Shown in pieces: positions 37,771 through 46,804 of a DNA stretch of 64,000 nt. The notes under the pieces are model-generated. The model worked only from the letters and a program-made list of their open reading frames with translations, had not been told where the DNA came from and ran no database searches. The stretch spans positions 4,771,121 to 4,835,120 of the forward strand of contig NZ_CP053439.1 of NCBI RefSeq assembly GCF_000769405.2, written 5' to 3'. Made by a program: the position numbers and the translations under genes. The stretch's first letter is position 1. The number at the start of each line of letters is the position of its first letter. The DNA is from Rhizobium brockwellii (GTDB lineage Bacteria; Pseudomonadota; Alphaproteobacteria; Rhizobiales; Rhizobiaceae).

Positions 37771-39303
37771 TCAGTCCGCCGGCTGAGCGGCCGGGTGTGT
37801 GGCGTAAAACGCCTTCGCATCCGCCGTGAAGGCGGCCCGCTGATCGGCTTTCGTATAGAACATATGGCCGCCGCGATAAAGCTTTAGCCCGACGCGGCCG
37901 CCGGCGAGCGAGGGCGGCAGGTGGTCGACGACGTAGCGGCTGACGCTGTAAGGCGTCACCAGATCGCTGTAGCCATGCGCGATCAGCAGATGGAATGCCG
38001 GGTTCGAGGCGAGCAACTGCCTGACGTCGTCGGTGGCGCTGGCCTGGAATCGCGATCCGCCGCCGCGCCCGCCGCCCCATTCCCAGCGTCGGCTGATATC
38101 GCCGTCGAGCAGCGAATAGGTCATCTCGGTCTTGAAGCCGAGCTCGTTGCGGGCGTAGTCGGCAAAGGCGCCGCCATAGGCGCGGGTGAAGCCGTCGAGG
38201 ATTGCGTCGTCGCCGCGGTCGTAATCCGATTCCGGATAGGGATCGGGTGCTGCAAAGGAGGCGTCGTATGAGCTCATCACCTCGCCGCTGCCCGCGTCCG
38301 AATGTTTGACGAAGGAACTGCCGAGGAAGCCGCGGTTGCGGGTGACGATATCCTCGGGAATGCCGGTCAATGCGGCGATCCTTCCATAGAAGGCGGCGGC
38401 GTCGGCACCCGTCGGCGGCGGCCCGGCCAGCGTCGTCAGATAGTCCCCGAGCGCGAAGCTCTCGGCCGCCTTCTGCTTCTCTTCGTCAAAGGCCTTGTGC
38501 CGGTCGAGTTCGGCGGCGGCGAGCGACGGCAGCTCCAGCGCGGCGCCGAGCGGGAACTGATCGGCATTGAACATCAGCTGGCCCTCGAGCAGCGGTGAGA
38601 GCATGACAGCGCCGGCGACGATGATGCCCTGGCTTTCCTGCAGCGCCGAGGCGACCTTGGCGGCGCGGAAGCCGCCATAACTTTCGCCGAGAAGATATTT
38701 CGGCGAGTTGGAGCGGTTGTTATGCGCGACATAGAGCGCGATCGCCTTGGCGATGCTCTCAGCATCGGCACTGACGTTATAATAATTGGAGGCGTCGTCG
38801 GCCTTCGCCGTCCGGCTCCAGCCGGTGCCGATCGGATCGATCAGCACGAGGTCGGTGAAATCGAGCCAGCTCTGTGGGTTGTCGACGAGTTTCGCATTGG
38901 CGCCGTCGCGTCCGTCCGGCCCGAAATCGAGCACCTTCGGCCCGACCAGCCCGAGATGCAGGAAGGCGGAAGCAGCACCCGGCCCGCCGTTGAACGCAAA
39001 GGTCAGAGGCCGGTTCGCCCCGCTATCCCTTGCGACATAGGCGGTGTAGAAGATCGCGCCGGTCTGCGCCCCGTCCTGGCCGAAAAGATCCAGCGTGCCG
39101 GCAGTCGCGGTATAGGCAATCTTCCGGCCGCCGATCGTCGAGGCGTGCTCGGTGACGGAATCGGCCGGCAGAAGCTTCAGCACGCCGTCGCGTGCGCCGC
39201 TCTGGACATTCGCCCTCGGTGGATCGCTTTCCTGCGCATGGGAAAGGGCAGGTGCCAGCGACGCCATAATCGTAGCGAGCAGAAACAGGGTTCGTATGCG
39301 CAA
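37771..39303 (-). CDS. Serine carboxypeptidase-like S10 family peptidase, exported
   Basis: 510 residues with a signal peptide (MRIRTLFLLATIMASLAPAL, cleavage after SHA). The oxyanion region is AFNGGPGAASAFLHLG, the nucleophile Ser is in LLGESYGGFRAAK, the Asp is in LIAHGYSDLVTPY and the His is in YRGGHMFYTKADQR: the S10 catalytic set in order. It should act in the periplasm or outside the cell on peptides with free C-termini. Substrate unknown. Confidence 0.92.
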   Translation of the reverse strand: MRIRTLFLLATIMASLAPALSHAQESDPPRANVQSGARDGVLKLLPADSVTEHASTIGGRKIAYTATAGTLDLFGQDGAQTGAIFYTAYVARDSGANRPLTFAFNGGPGAASAFLHLGLVGPKVLDFGPDGRDGANAKLVDNPQSWLDFTDLVLIDPIGTGWSRTAKADDASNYYNVSADAESIAKAIALYVAHNNRSNSPKYLLGESYGGFRAAKVASALQESQGIIVAGAVMLSPLLEGQLMFNADQFPLGAALELPSLAAAELDRHKAFDEEKQKAAESFALGDYLTTLAGPPPTGADAAAFYGRIAALTGIPEDIVTRNRGFLGSSFVKHSDAGSGEVMSSYDASFAAPDPYPESDYDRGDDAILDGFTRAYGGAFADYARNELGFKTEMTYSLLDGDISRRWEWGGGRGGGSRFQASATDDVRQLLASNPAFHLLIAHGYSDLVTPYSVSRYVVDHLPPSLAGGRVGLKLYRGGHMFYTKADQRAAFTADAKAFYATHPAAQPAD

Positions 39304-39403
39304 GATATCTCCTCCGGCGGTCGGGATGAGAGGCTGAGATAGCGTAGCATCCGCGGCCGACGACCGGCATCAAGAGATGGTGATGGATAGGTGAGCGAAC
39401 GGC

Positions 39404-40696
39404 TCAGCCGTCTTTTTCGACCGCATGGACATTGATCTCCACCGCCCGGCCGGCCTTCCAGCCGTTGATCGCCGCGCCCAGCCCGAGCGCGACGAAGAGG
39501 GCCGCGCACCAGGAAAAACTTCCGGTCCAGCCGCGGATGAGGCCGACGATGAGCGGGCCGATGGCGGCGAGCAGGTAACCGACACATTGCGCCATGCCGG
39601 AAAGATGGGCGGCGACATCGGGATCGCGCGAGCGCAGTACGATCGTCGTCATAGCCGCCGCGATCAGTCCCCCCTGGCCGATGCCCTGCAGCACCGCCCA
39701 CAGCCAGACCGTCGAAAGCGGCGCGAAGAGCAGGCCGAGCAGGGCAATGACGGCGACGCCGCAGAGGCTCGCATTGATCAGCCGCTGGTCCCGTCCGCGC
39801 ACGGCGATATGCGGCACGATCAGGCAGGATGCCGCCTGCACCATCACCGACAGGGAAACGATCGCCCCTGATGTGACGCCGTCGAGCCCGCGTTCGCGCA
39901 AGATCGGAACCAGCCAGCCGAAGACGCAATAGGCAAGTGCCGATTGCAGCCCCATGAACAGCGTCACCTGCCAAGCGAGCCGGTCGCGCCAGAGGCCTTT
40001 GACGTGGAAGCCGTTTCGTCTTGCCTGGCTGCCGCTGCGAAGAACCTCAGGCAGCCAGAGCAGGCTGACGGCGAGCGCCGGCAGCGCCCAGACGGCGAGG
40101 GCGCCCTCGAGAGAGCCGCCGAGCCCATGCTCGATCGGCAGCGTCAGCCCGGCGGCACTTGCCGCCCCGGCGCAGAGCGCCATCGTATAGAAGCCGGTCA
40201 TCAGCGCCGCGCGCCCGGCGAAATCCCGCTTCACCAGCCCCGGCAGCAGCACGTTGCCGACGGCGATGCAGGCGCCCGCAAGGGCAGTGCCGATGAAGAG
40301 CAGCGGCACGGAAGAAAGCCCGCGCAATGCGGTGCCGAGGGCCAGAAGCAGGAGAACGCCGAGCAGCGTGCGTTCGGTGCCGAAGCGCTGGGCAAGACGA
40401 GGCGCAAGCGGCGAGAAGGCGCCGAGGCAGACAACCGGCAGCGTCGTCAGCAGGCTGGCGCCAAGCGCACTGAGGCCGAGCTCCGAGCGGATTTCCGGCA
40501 GCAGCGCCGAGGCGCTGGAGAAGACCGGGCGCAGGTTGAAGGCGATCAGCACCAGGCTTGCACCCAGCAGAAAACGATCCGCAACTCCCCGCACCGGCGT
40601 TGCCTGCGGCGGCGGAAGGCTGCCGGCCTCGGCGTCTACAAGCAGTTCGTCGGCCGCCTCCAGCGTGCTGGCGGCATTGTTGGACGGCGTGTTCAT
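39404..40696 (-). CDS. MFS transporter, CynX/NimT family
   Basis: 430 residues, twelve predicted membrane segments beginning about residue 45. The early part FLLGASLVLIAFNLRPVFSS and LLPEIRSELGLSALGASLLT is characteristic of the CynX/NimT (cyanate/2-nitroimidazole) subfamily. The substrate cannot be read from sequence. Its ATG overlaps the stop of the FadR-type regulator gene by 4 bases (ATGA), so both are translated from one transcript under the regulator's own control. Confidence 0.9.
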   Translation of the reverse strand: MNTPSNNAASTLEAADELLVDAEAGSLPPPQATPVRGVADRFLLGASLVLIAFNLRPVFSSASALLPEIRSELGLSALGASLLTTLPVVCLGAFSPLAPRLAQRFGTERTLLGVLLLLALGTALRGLSSVPLLFIGTALAGACIAVGNVLLPGLVKRDFAGRAALMTGFYTMALCAGAASAAGLTLPIEHGLGGSLEGALAVWALPALAVSLLWLPEVLRSGSQARRNGFHVKGLWRDRLAWQVTLFMGLQSALAYCVFGWLVPILRERGLDGVTSGAIVSLSVMVQAASCLIVPHIAVRGRDQRLINASLCGVAVIALLGLLFAPLSTVWLWAVLQGIGQGGLIAAAMTTIVLRSRDPDVAAHLSGMAQCVGYLLAAIGPLIVGLIRGWTGSFSWCAALFVALGLGAAINGWKAGRAVEINVHAVEKDG

Positions 40697-41382
40697 GACA
40701 GGATCATCCGGTCGAGCGCGGCAAGAACGGGCGCCATGAAGCGGCGCACCGCCGCATCCGCCTTGTCGGGATCGCCGGTTTCGATGGCGTCGACGATATC
40801 GGCATGCGCCTGCATATCTGGCTCCGGAATGTCCTTGCCGAGCGTCGCGGCAATGGTGTCGGCGATCGACGCCGAGAAGAAATCGTAGATCTCGATCATC
40901 GCCCGGTTGCCCGAAGCGGCGATGATGGCCTTGTGAAAGGCAAGGTCGCGTTCGATGAAGGCGGCCTGGTTGCCGCCGTCGTAATTGCCGCGCTCGGCAA
41001 GCAGCCTGCGAAGCCCGGCAACCGTTTCCGGCGTCTTGCGGATCGCCGTCAGCCGGGCTGCCTCGACGTCGAGCGCCAGGCGCGCCTCGAACTGGTCGCG
41101 CAGGCTGGCGCGCCGCGCCATCGTCAGCGGCCGGCCGGCATCGCTGGTGGCGCGGACATAGGTTCCCGAACCCTGCCTTGTTTCGAGATAACCCTGGGAG
41201 GCGAGAACGCGCACCGCCTCGCGCACCGTGCCCCGGCTGACGGACAGCATGGCCGACAGCGAGGCTTCATTCGGCAATTTCTCGCCGACCGCCCAGCGTT
41301 TGCCGAGAATGTCGCCGCGGATCGCCTCGATCGCCTCATCGGCGAGATTGGTCTTGCTGAGCGCTCGCATCCCATTACGCAT
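40693..41382 (-). CDS. FadR-subfamily GntR transcriptional regulator
   Basis: About 229 residues. The N-terminal winged helix is LPNEASLSAMLSVSRGTVRE with AVRVLASQGYLETRQGSGTY. The C-terminal all-helical FCD ligand domain has the metal-site residues in IERDLAFHKAIIAASGNRAM and DMQAHADIVDAIETGD. It probably responds to a carboxylic acid and controls the MFS gene it overlaps. The start is ambiguous: ATG at 41382 lies inside a 47-bp palindrome and has no ribosome-binding site; ATG at 41370 (MRALSKTN) follows a weak GGG. Confidence 0.92.
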   Translation of the reverse strand: MRNGMRALSKTNLADEAIEAIRGDILGKRWAVGEKLPNEASLSAMLSVSRGTVREAVRVLASQGYLETRQGSGTYVRATSDAGRPLTMARRASLRDQFEARLALDVEAARLTAIRKTPETVAGLRRLLAERGNYDGGNQAAFIERDLAFHKAIIAASGNRAMIEIYDFFSASIADTIAATLGKDIPEPDMQAHADIVDAIETGDPDKADAAVRRFMAPVLAALDRMILS

Positions 41383-41415
41383 AAAGTCATCTGATGACTT
41401 TATGCGTAATGGGAT
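41369..41415. promoter_or_regulatory. 47-bp perfect palindrome over the start of the FadR-type gene
   Basis: Arms of 23 bases (41369-41391 and 41393-41415) are exact reverse complements around one central base (41392). The centre reads GTCATCTGATGAC. The palindrome contains the ATG at 41382 and abuts the ATG at 41370, so a regulator bound here, or a hairpin in the transcript, would block initiation. Auto-regulation by the encoded GntR protein is the obvious reading. Confidence 0.8.
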
Positions 41416-41436
41416 TTCGATCTTTCGTCAACGCCT

Positions 41437-41470
41437 GACATCAAGACAATAAAGACATCAAGACAATAAA
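41437..41470. repeat. Tandem 17-bp direct repeat (two copies)
   Basis: GACATCAAGACAATAAA occurs at 41437-41453 and again, exactly, at 41454-41470. It lies between the FadR palindrome and the terminator of the small leftward transcript, whose poly-U tail it overlaps. Confidence 0.85.
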
Positions 41471-41494
41471 AAAGGGCCGCCTCAGCGACCCTTT
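41471..41494 (-). terminator. Rho-independent terminator of a small leftward transcript
   Basis: On the minus strand AAAGGGTCGC, loop TGAG, GCGGCCCTTT forms a 10-bp stem (one G-U) followed by more U residues (the + strand has AAAAAA at 41468-41473). It lies 59 bases beyond the stop of the 23-codon frame at 41553. Confidence 0.88.
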
Positions 41495-41552
41495 CCATGA
41501 GTTTGGCCTCAAACTGGCCTGGACTGTCTATGCAGCCCTAGGAAGGTGGGGA

Positions 41553-41624
41553 TTAGAGCGAGGGCTGCCTCGCCTTCATCACCTCTTCCATGCCCGTTAC
41601 GAGGTCCGAAATCTCATTAGACAT
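41553..41624 (-). CDS. Candidate 23-residue small protein (or sRNA with a short frame)
   Basis: ATG at 41624 is preceded by AAAGGAAGGTGATCCA, a very strong ribosome-binding site for so short a frame. The product starts MSNEISDLVTGMEEVMKARQ and ends PSL: soluble, amphipathic, no cysteine, no signal. A good terminator follows. I do not recognise it. It could be a small regulatory protein, a peptide-encoding sRNA, or a leader. The upstream neighbour is pirin, on the same strand; it ends 78 bases before this frame. Confidence 0.5.
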   Translation of the reverse strand: MSNEISDLVTGMEEVMKARQPSL

Positions 41625-41702
41625 TGGATCACCTTCCTTTCGTTCTGTTGCTGATGACTTAAAGTTAGGCCGATTCTTCGCAGATGCAAGAGAGAAATGC
41701 GT

Positions 41703-42614
41703 TCAGTGCGCAGCTTTGATGAAGGTGCCGTTCTGCAGTTCGCGCATCGCCTGCATGATTTCCTCGCGCGAATTCATCACGATCGGGCCGTGCCAGGCAA
41801 CCGGCTCCTCGATCGGCTTGCCGGAGACAAGCAGGAAACGGATGCCCTGGTCGCCTGCCTGCACCGTCACTTCGTCGCCGCTGTCGAAGACCACGAGCGT
41901 GCGGTTGCCGGACATGTCGCGGATATTCAATTCCTCGCCGTCGACTTCCTTCTCGACGCGCACGCCGAAGGGTTTCGATGCATCGCGGAAGGTGCCGGAG
42001 CCGGCGAAGATATAGGCGAAGGCATTGCGGTAGGTATCGACCGGCAGGCGCTTCTTCCGGCCGGGCGGCACCGAAACGTCGAGATAGATCGGCTCGGCGG
42101 CGACGCCATCGACCGGACCGGCCTTGCCCCAGAAATCGCCGCAGATCACCCGCACCGCCGTGCCGTCATCATCGACGACGACAGGAATATCGGTGGATTT
42201 GACGTCCTGGTAGCGCGGCGCCGTCATCTTCAGCGAGGAGGGCAGGTTCGCCCAGAGCTGGAAGCCGTGCATACGGCCGGCAAAATCGCCCTTCGGCATT
42301 TCCTGGTGCATGATGCCGCTGCCGGCTGTCATCCACTGGATGTCGCCGGCGCCGAGCAGGCCGCTATTGCCCAAGCTGTCGCCGTGCTCGACGGTGCCGG
42401 CGAGCACATAGGTGATCGTCTCGATGCCGCGATGCGGATGCCAGGGAAAACCGCGGATATATTCCGCCGGATTGTTGTTGCGGAAATCATCCATCATCAG
42501 GAAGGGATCGGTCATCGCGGGATCGCCGAAGCCGAAGACGCGGTGCAGCTTGACGCCGGCGCCTTCCATGGTCGGTGTGGCAGTACTTTCGTGCTTGACG
42601 GGGCGGATCGACAT
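41703..42614 (-). CDS. Pirin family protein
   Basis: 303 residues. The N-terminal cupin has the metal ligands in GFPWHPHRGIETITYVLAGT and VEHGDS, and a Glu in IMHQEMP; the C-terminal half is the Pirin_C cupin. Bacterial pirins include quercetin 2,3-dioxygenases and redox-responsive regulators of metabolism; this one cannot be assigned further. The ATG at 42614 follows AGGAGGA. It is monocistronic, with 256 bases of spacer to the divergent amidotransferase. Confidence 0.93.
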   Translation of the reverse strand: MSIRPVKHESTATPTMEGAGVKLHRVFGFGDPAMTDPFLMMDDFRNNNPAEYIRGFPWHPHRGIETITYVLAGTVEHGDSLGNSGLLGAGDIQWMTAGSGIMHQEMPKGDFAGRMHGFQLWANLPSSLKMTAPRYQDVKSTDIPVVVDDDGTAVRVICGDFWGKAGPVDGVAAEPIYLDVSVPPGRKKRLPVDTYRNAFAYIFAGSGTFRDASKPFGVRVEKEVDGEELNIRDMSGNRTLVVFDSGDEVTVQAGDQGIRFLLVSGKPIEEPVAWHGPIVMNSREEIMQAMRELQNGTFIKAAH

Positions 42615-42870
42615 GGCGTCCTCCTAGAGGTTCAACTTGGCGGCGACTATAGCCGCCCGGCTGCCGGGCGCGAAGTCTGCGGGGCAGACAACGCAGTGTT
42701 CACAAAAGAACACAGCGTTTCGCCGAATTTGAAGAGGTCAGGCGTCAAGAAATCGTCATGTTTCACTTGCAAACCGGCCGGGCGTTAAGCTGTTATTAGC
42801 GACGACATTCGACAATTCAGTTGCGTTTCAGCATTTCCCGCCGATGCGGCGGGTTCCGGAGCAAAGAGCC

Positions 42871-43683
42871 ATGTGTCGCTGGGCAGCCTATCGCGGAGAC
42901 CCCCTCTATCTCGAGGAGTTGGTATCCTCGCCCGCCCATTCCCTGATCGAGCAGTCGCATTGCGCCACCCGCGCCAAGACCGCGACGAATGGCGATGGCT
43001 TCGGCATTGCCTGGTATGGTGATCGGCCAGAGCCCGGCCGCTACCGCGATATCCTACCCGCCTGGTCGGATTGCAATCTGAAGAGCCTGGCGCGGCAGAT
43101 CCGTTCGCCCCTCTTCCTCGCCCATGTCCGCGCTGCCACAGGCGGCGGCACGCGCCGCGACAACTGCCACCCCTTCACCCATGGCATCTGGTCCTTCATG
43201 CATAACGGCCAGATCTCCGGCTTCGAGCGCCTGCGCCGGCCGATGGAGGCGATGCTCGACGACGAGTTGTTCAATGCCCGCGGCGGCACGACCGATTCCG
43301 AGCTGATGTTCCTGCTGGCGCTGCAGTTCGGTCTGCGCGAGGCGCCGGTCGCTGCGATGGCGGAAATGATCGGCTTCATCGAGGACCTCGCGGAAAACAC
43401 CATCGGCTCGGTGCTGCTGCGCTTTACCGCTGCCTTCTCCGACGGCAAGGCGCTTTATGCCATCCGCTATGCGACCGATCGCAAGGCGCCGACGCTTTAT
43501 GCCTCGCCGGTCGGCAAGGGCTATTGTCTTGTGTCGGAGCCGCTGAACGACGATGGCGATGCCTGGGCGGAGATCCCGAACGGCAGCGCCGTCACGGTCG
43601 GCGTGGGAGGAATCGACGTCGCGGATTTTCGACCGGGCAAACGGGCGGCCGTCAAACCGCAGCGCGTCGTCGTTCCAGCCTGA
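42871..43683 (+). CDS. Class II glutamine amidotransferase (YafJ-like)
   Basis: 270 residues. The start at 42871 gives MCRWAAYRGDPLYLEELV, which places the catalytic nucleophile Cys at position 2 as Ntn hydrolases require; an in-frame ATG at 42844 would bury it. Other class II features: TNGDGFGIAWYG, LAHVRAATGGGTRRDNCHPF and WSFMHNGQI. The acceptor substrate is unknown; homologues include EgtC, which acts in ergothioneine synthesis, but this sequence cannot be assigned to it. It is convergent with coaBC. Confidence 0.9.
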   Translation: MCRWAAYRGDPLYLEELVSSPAHSLIEQSHCATRAKTATNGDGFGIAWYGDRPEPGRYRDILPAWSDCNLKSLARQIRSPLFLAHVRAATGGGTRRDNCHPFTHGIWSFMHNGQISGFERLRRPMEAMLDDELFNARGGTTDSELMFLLALQFGLREAPVAAMAEMIGFIEDLAENTIGSVLLRFTAAFSDGKALYAIRYATDRKAPTLYASPVGKGYCLVSEPLNDDGDAWAEIPNGSAVTVGVGGIDVADFRPGKRAAVKPQRVVVPA

Positions 43684-43693
43684 TCCCTCGGCT

Positions 43694-44899
43694 TTAGCTG
43701 AACTGCTTGGCGATCAGCGCTGCCAGCCGTTCCGCCACCTCTTCCTTCGCCAGGTCAGGCCATTGCTCGACGCCGTCGCGGCGAATGAGTTTGACGCTGT
43801 TGCGGCTGCCCCCCATGATGCCGGTCGCGGGAGAAACGTCATTGGCGACGATCATGTCGGCGCCTTTCCTTTCGAGTTTCGCCTTCGCATTGCTTTCGAC
43901 GTCCTGCGTCTCGGCGGCAAAGCCGATCACCAGCTTCGGCCGCATCGTATGATGGCCGACGGTTTTCAGGATGTCCGGATTCTCGGTCAGCGCCAGCGTC
44001 GGAATGGATTCGCCGGGATGTTTCTTCAGCTTCTGGTCGGCCGCCGAGGCGACGCGCCAGTCCGCCACGGCTGCGACCATCACGGCGATGTCGGCCGGCA
44101 GCGCCGCAAGCACGGCATCACGCATTTCCTCCGCCCGCTCGACATGGACGACATTGACGCCGACAGGGTCGGCGATCGTCACCGGCCCCGATACCAGCGT
44201 CACCTCCGCCCCGAGCTTCGCCAGGGCTGCGGCAATCGCATGCCCCTGCCGGCCGGAGGAGCGGTTGGCGATATAGCGCACCGGATCGATCGGCTCATGC
44301 GTCGGTCCTGACGTCACGATCGCCTTGCGTCCCCTCAGCGGCTTTTCTCCATCGTCGAGCATGGTTTCGGCAGCAGTGACGATCTCCAGCGGTTCCGCCA
44401 TCCGGCCAAGCCCGGCCTCCCGGCTTTCCGCCATCTCGCCGGCCATCGGCCCGATGAAGCGGATGCCGTCGGCTCGGAGCATCGCGGCATTCCGCCGGGT
44501 CGCCGGATGCGCCCACATGGCGGGGTTCATCGCCGGTGCGGCAAGCACCGGCCTGTTCGTCGCCAGAAGCACGGTCGAGGCGAGATCGTCGGCAAGCCCG
44601 TTCGCCATCTTCGCCATCAGATCTGCGGTGGCAGGAGCGATCAGCACGAGGTCGCAGTCGCGCGCCAGGCGGATATGGCCGATATCCTGTTCGTCCTGGC
44701 GCGAAAACAGATCGAGATAGACATGGTCCGCCGCGAGTGCACCGACGGCAAGCGGCGTGACGAATTCCTGGGCGCCTTTGGTCATCACAGGGCGCACGCT
44801 CGCGCCGCGCTCGCGCAGCCGGCGGATCAGATCCAGGCTCTTATAGGCCGCGATGCCGCCCGAGATGATGAGGAGGATGCGTTTGCCGCTGAGAGCCAT
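43694..44899 (-). CDS. coaBC: Bifunctional phosphopantothenoylcysteine decarboxylase / phosphopantothenate-cysteine ligase
   Basis: 401 residues. The N-terminal CoaC flavoprotein domain starts KRILLIISGGIAAYKSLDLI and has the PxMNxxMW motif (LAAPAMNPAMWAHPAT). The C-terminal CoaB domain begins at about residue 190 (AIVTSGPTHEPIDPVRYIAN) and ends with NDVSPATGIMGGSRNSVKLI. Together they convert phosphopantothenate to phosphopantetheine in coenzyme A synthesis. It is commonly found between ubiB and dut, but here each is about 9-13 kb away. Confidence 0.95.
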   Translation of the reverse strand: MALSGKRILLIISGGIAAYKSLDLIRRLRERGASVRPVMTKGAQEFVTPLAVGALAADHVYLDLFSRQDEQDIGHIRLARDCDLVLIAPATADLMAKMANGLADDLASTVLLATNRPVLAAPAMNPAMWAHPATRRNAAMLRADGIRFIGPMAGEMAESREAGLGRMAEPLEIVTAAETMLDDGEKPLRGRKAIVTSGPTHEPIDPVRYIANRSSGRQGHAIAAALAKLGAEVTLVSGPVTIADPVGVNVVHVERAEEMRDAVLAALPADIAVMVAAVADWRVASAADQKLKKHPGESIPTLALTENPDILKTVGHHTMRPKLVIGFAAETQDVESNAKAKLERKGADMIVANDVSPATGIMGGSRNSVKLIRRDGVEQWPDLAKEEVAERLAALIAKQFS

Positions 44900-45028
44900 G
44901 GCCTTCTACCCGTTGCCTTTTCTGACCGCCCTCGACCCTAAGCCTTTGGCGGAGAACATGCAATCGCGCCGACGCCATGCCGAAGCCGGCAAGCAGCGCG
45001 GCAGCTGGTCTCCGCCGCGCTCGTGGGT

Positions 45029-45778
45029 TCAGAGGTTACTCATCCCGCCGTCGATGATGAGTTCGCTGCCGACGATATAGGCGGCCTCATCGGAGGCGAG
45101 AAAGACGATCGTCTTGGCGACTTCGCTGGGATTTCCGAAGCGTCCGACCGGGATCTGAGCCTGGATCTGCTCGGTCATCGCCTTCGATTGGGCTTCCGAA
45201 GCGCCGAGCTTGCTGTAAAGCGGCGTGGCGATCGGGCCCGGGCTGACGGCGTTGACGCGGATGCCGCGGCCGATGAGTTCGCCCGACAGGGTCTTGGCAA
45301 GCGTCAGCAGCGCGCCCTTCGTCAGCGAATAGACGCTGGAGTTCGGCATGCCGATATGGGCGTTGATCGAGGTGTTGAGCACGATCGCGGCCTGCTTCGA
45401 AAAAATCGGCAACAGTGACTGAATCAGGAAGAACGGTCCTTTGACGTTGATATCAATCGACTTGTCGAAGGCGGCTTCGCTCCACTGTTCCAGCGGCCCG
45501 AATTCGGCGACCCCGGCGTTGACGAAAAGGATGTCGAGCGTGCCGAAAGCCTCTCTCACGCTATCGGCGACGGCCTTCTGGCCGGCCGCATTGCCGGCAT
45601 CGGCCTGGATGACGGTGGCTTTGCCGCCAAGTTCGGCCCGGGCCGCCTCGACGCTTGCCGCGCTGCTGCCGGTAACGACGACGCGGGCGCCCTCGGCGAT
45701 GAACTGGCGGGCGGTTTCGAGACCGATGCCGCTGGTGCCGCCGGTGATGAGGGCTGTCTTGTTCTGCAGGCGTGACAT
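45029..45778 (-). CDS. SDR-family oxidoreductase
   Basis: 249 residues, classical SDR: cofactor motif ALITGGTSGIGLETARQF, NAG in ILFVNAGVAEFGPLE, and the catalytic YxxxK in SVYSLTKGALLTLAKTL. The C-terminus SDEAAYIVGSELIIDGGMSN is typical of FabG-like members. Substrate unknown. It is followed upstream on the same strand by a second SDR gene (45914-46678), with a LysR-type regulator diverging beyond that. Confidence 0.9.
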   Translation of the reverse strand: MSRLQNKTALITGGTSGIGLETARQFIAEGARVVVTGSSAASVEAARAELGGKATVIQADAGNAAGQKAVADSVREAFGTLDILFVNAGVAEFGPLEQWSEAAFDKSIDINVKGPFFLIQSLLPIFSKQAAIVLNTSINAHIGMPNSSVYSLTKGALLTLAKTLSGELIGRGIRVNAVSPGPIATPLYSKLGASEAQSKAMTEQIQAQIPVGRFGNPSEVAKTIVFLASDEAAYIVGSELIIDGGMSNL

Positions 45779-45913
45779 GATGACGTTCCTTTGATCGAAT
45801 GCTAGGCCGCGACCCGTTGTTGTTCGATGGGAGAATGCTCTGAAAAAAGCGGCGCGATAAGCCGGCGCGTTGAAGGATGATCAACCCGCAGCGGATAATC
45901 GTGCCGCGCCATT

Positions 45914-46678
45914 TCAGGTGCGGGTGATCGAAGCGCCACCGTCGACCAGCGAGGCCGTGCCGGTGACGAAGCTCGCATCGTCGGAGGCGAGATAGAGAAC
46001 CGAGCGGGCGAGTTCTTCGGGCGTCGCGACACGCTTCAGCGCATGCAGATTGGTGACGAAGGCCTGCTTCTCAGGCGTGTCGTTCATGTCCCGATACATG
46101 TCGGTATCGACAGCACCCGGCAGGATGGCATTGACGCGCACGCCCTGCTGGCCGAATTCGGCGGCAAGCGCCTGCGTCAGGCCGATCAGCCCGGATTTGC
46201 TTGCGGCATAGGCGGCAACACCCGGAAAGGCGAAGCTGTAGCCGACGAAGGTCGAGGTGAAGATCACCGAGCCGCCGCCACTTTCCACCATCGCCCCGAT
46301 CTGGTGCTTGGCGGCGAGGAAGGAGGCCGTCAGATTGATCGCCAGCGCCTCGCTGAAGCCTGCTTCCGAAACGGCGGTGCTCGGACCGGCTTCGCCGAGC
46401 GTGCCGGCATTGTTGAAGGCGATGTCGAGCTTGCCGTAATTCGTCACGGCGGCCGCGACCAGCGCCTTGTGATAATCTTCCGAGCGCACGTCGCCGGCAA
46501 TGGCGATGGCGTCGCCGCCCTCTGCCTTGATCTCGGCGACGAGACTGTCGAGTTCGCTCTGGCGGCGGGCGCCGACGACGACCTTGGCGCCTTCGGCGGC
46601 AAAGAGCTTTGCCGTGGCGCGGCCGATGCCGGAGCTTGCGCCGGTGACGATCGCGACCCTGTTGTTCAAGCGGTTCAT
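45914..46678 (-). CDS. SDR-family oxidoreductase (FabG/glucose-dehydrogenase-like)
   Basis: 254 residues: RVAIVTGASSGIGRATAKLF, LDIAFNNAGTLGEAG, the catalytic AAYAASKSGLIGLTQALA, and the C-terminal ASFVTGTASLVDGGASITRT. About as diverged from the neighbouring SDR as typical paralogues. It diverges from the LysR-type gene at 46805 across 126 bases and is its likely target. Substrate unknown. Confidence 0.9.
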   Translation of the reverse strand: MNRLNNRVAIVTGASSGIGRATAKLFAAEGAKVVVGARRQSELDSLVAEIKAEGGDAIAIAGDVRSEDYHKALVAAAVTNYGKLDIAFNNAGTLGEAGPSTAVSEAGFSEALAINLTASFLAAKHQIGAMVESGGGSVIFTSTFVGYSFAFPGVAAYAASKSGLIGLTQALAAEFGQQGVRVNAILPGAVDTDMYRDMNDTPEKQAFVTNLHALKRVATPEELARSVLYLASDDASFVTGTASLVDGGASITRT

Positions 46679-46804
46679 GGTTCCATCTCCTGCGTTTAAG
46701 GTGAGGCGGCCCCTGCCGTCCCTTTCGATGAGTGGAAGATGGCATTTTCCATTCGTTCGGATTAGTCTTCAGATCGGGGAACTCGAATTCGGAAAAGCCG
46801 AACA

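Noticed and set aside
41369..41415. Terminator reading of the 47-bp palindrome
   Set aside because: One-base loop, no U-run, and position over a start codon point to an operator or leader structure.
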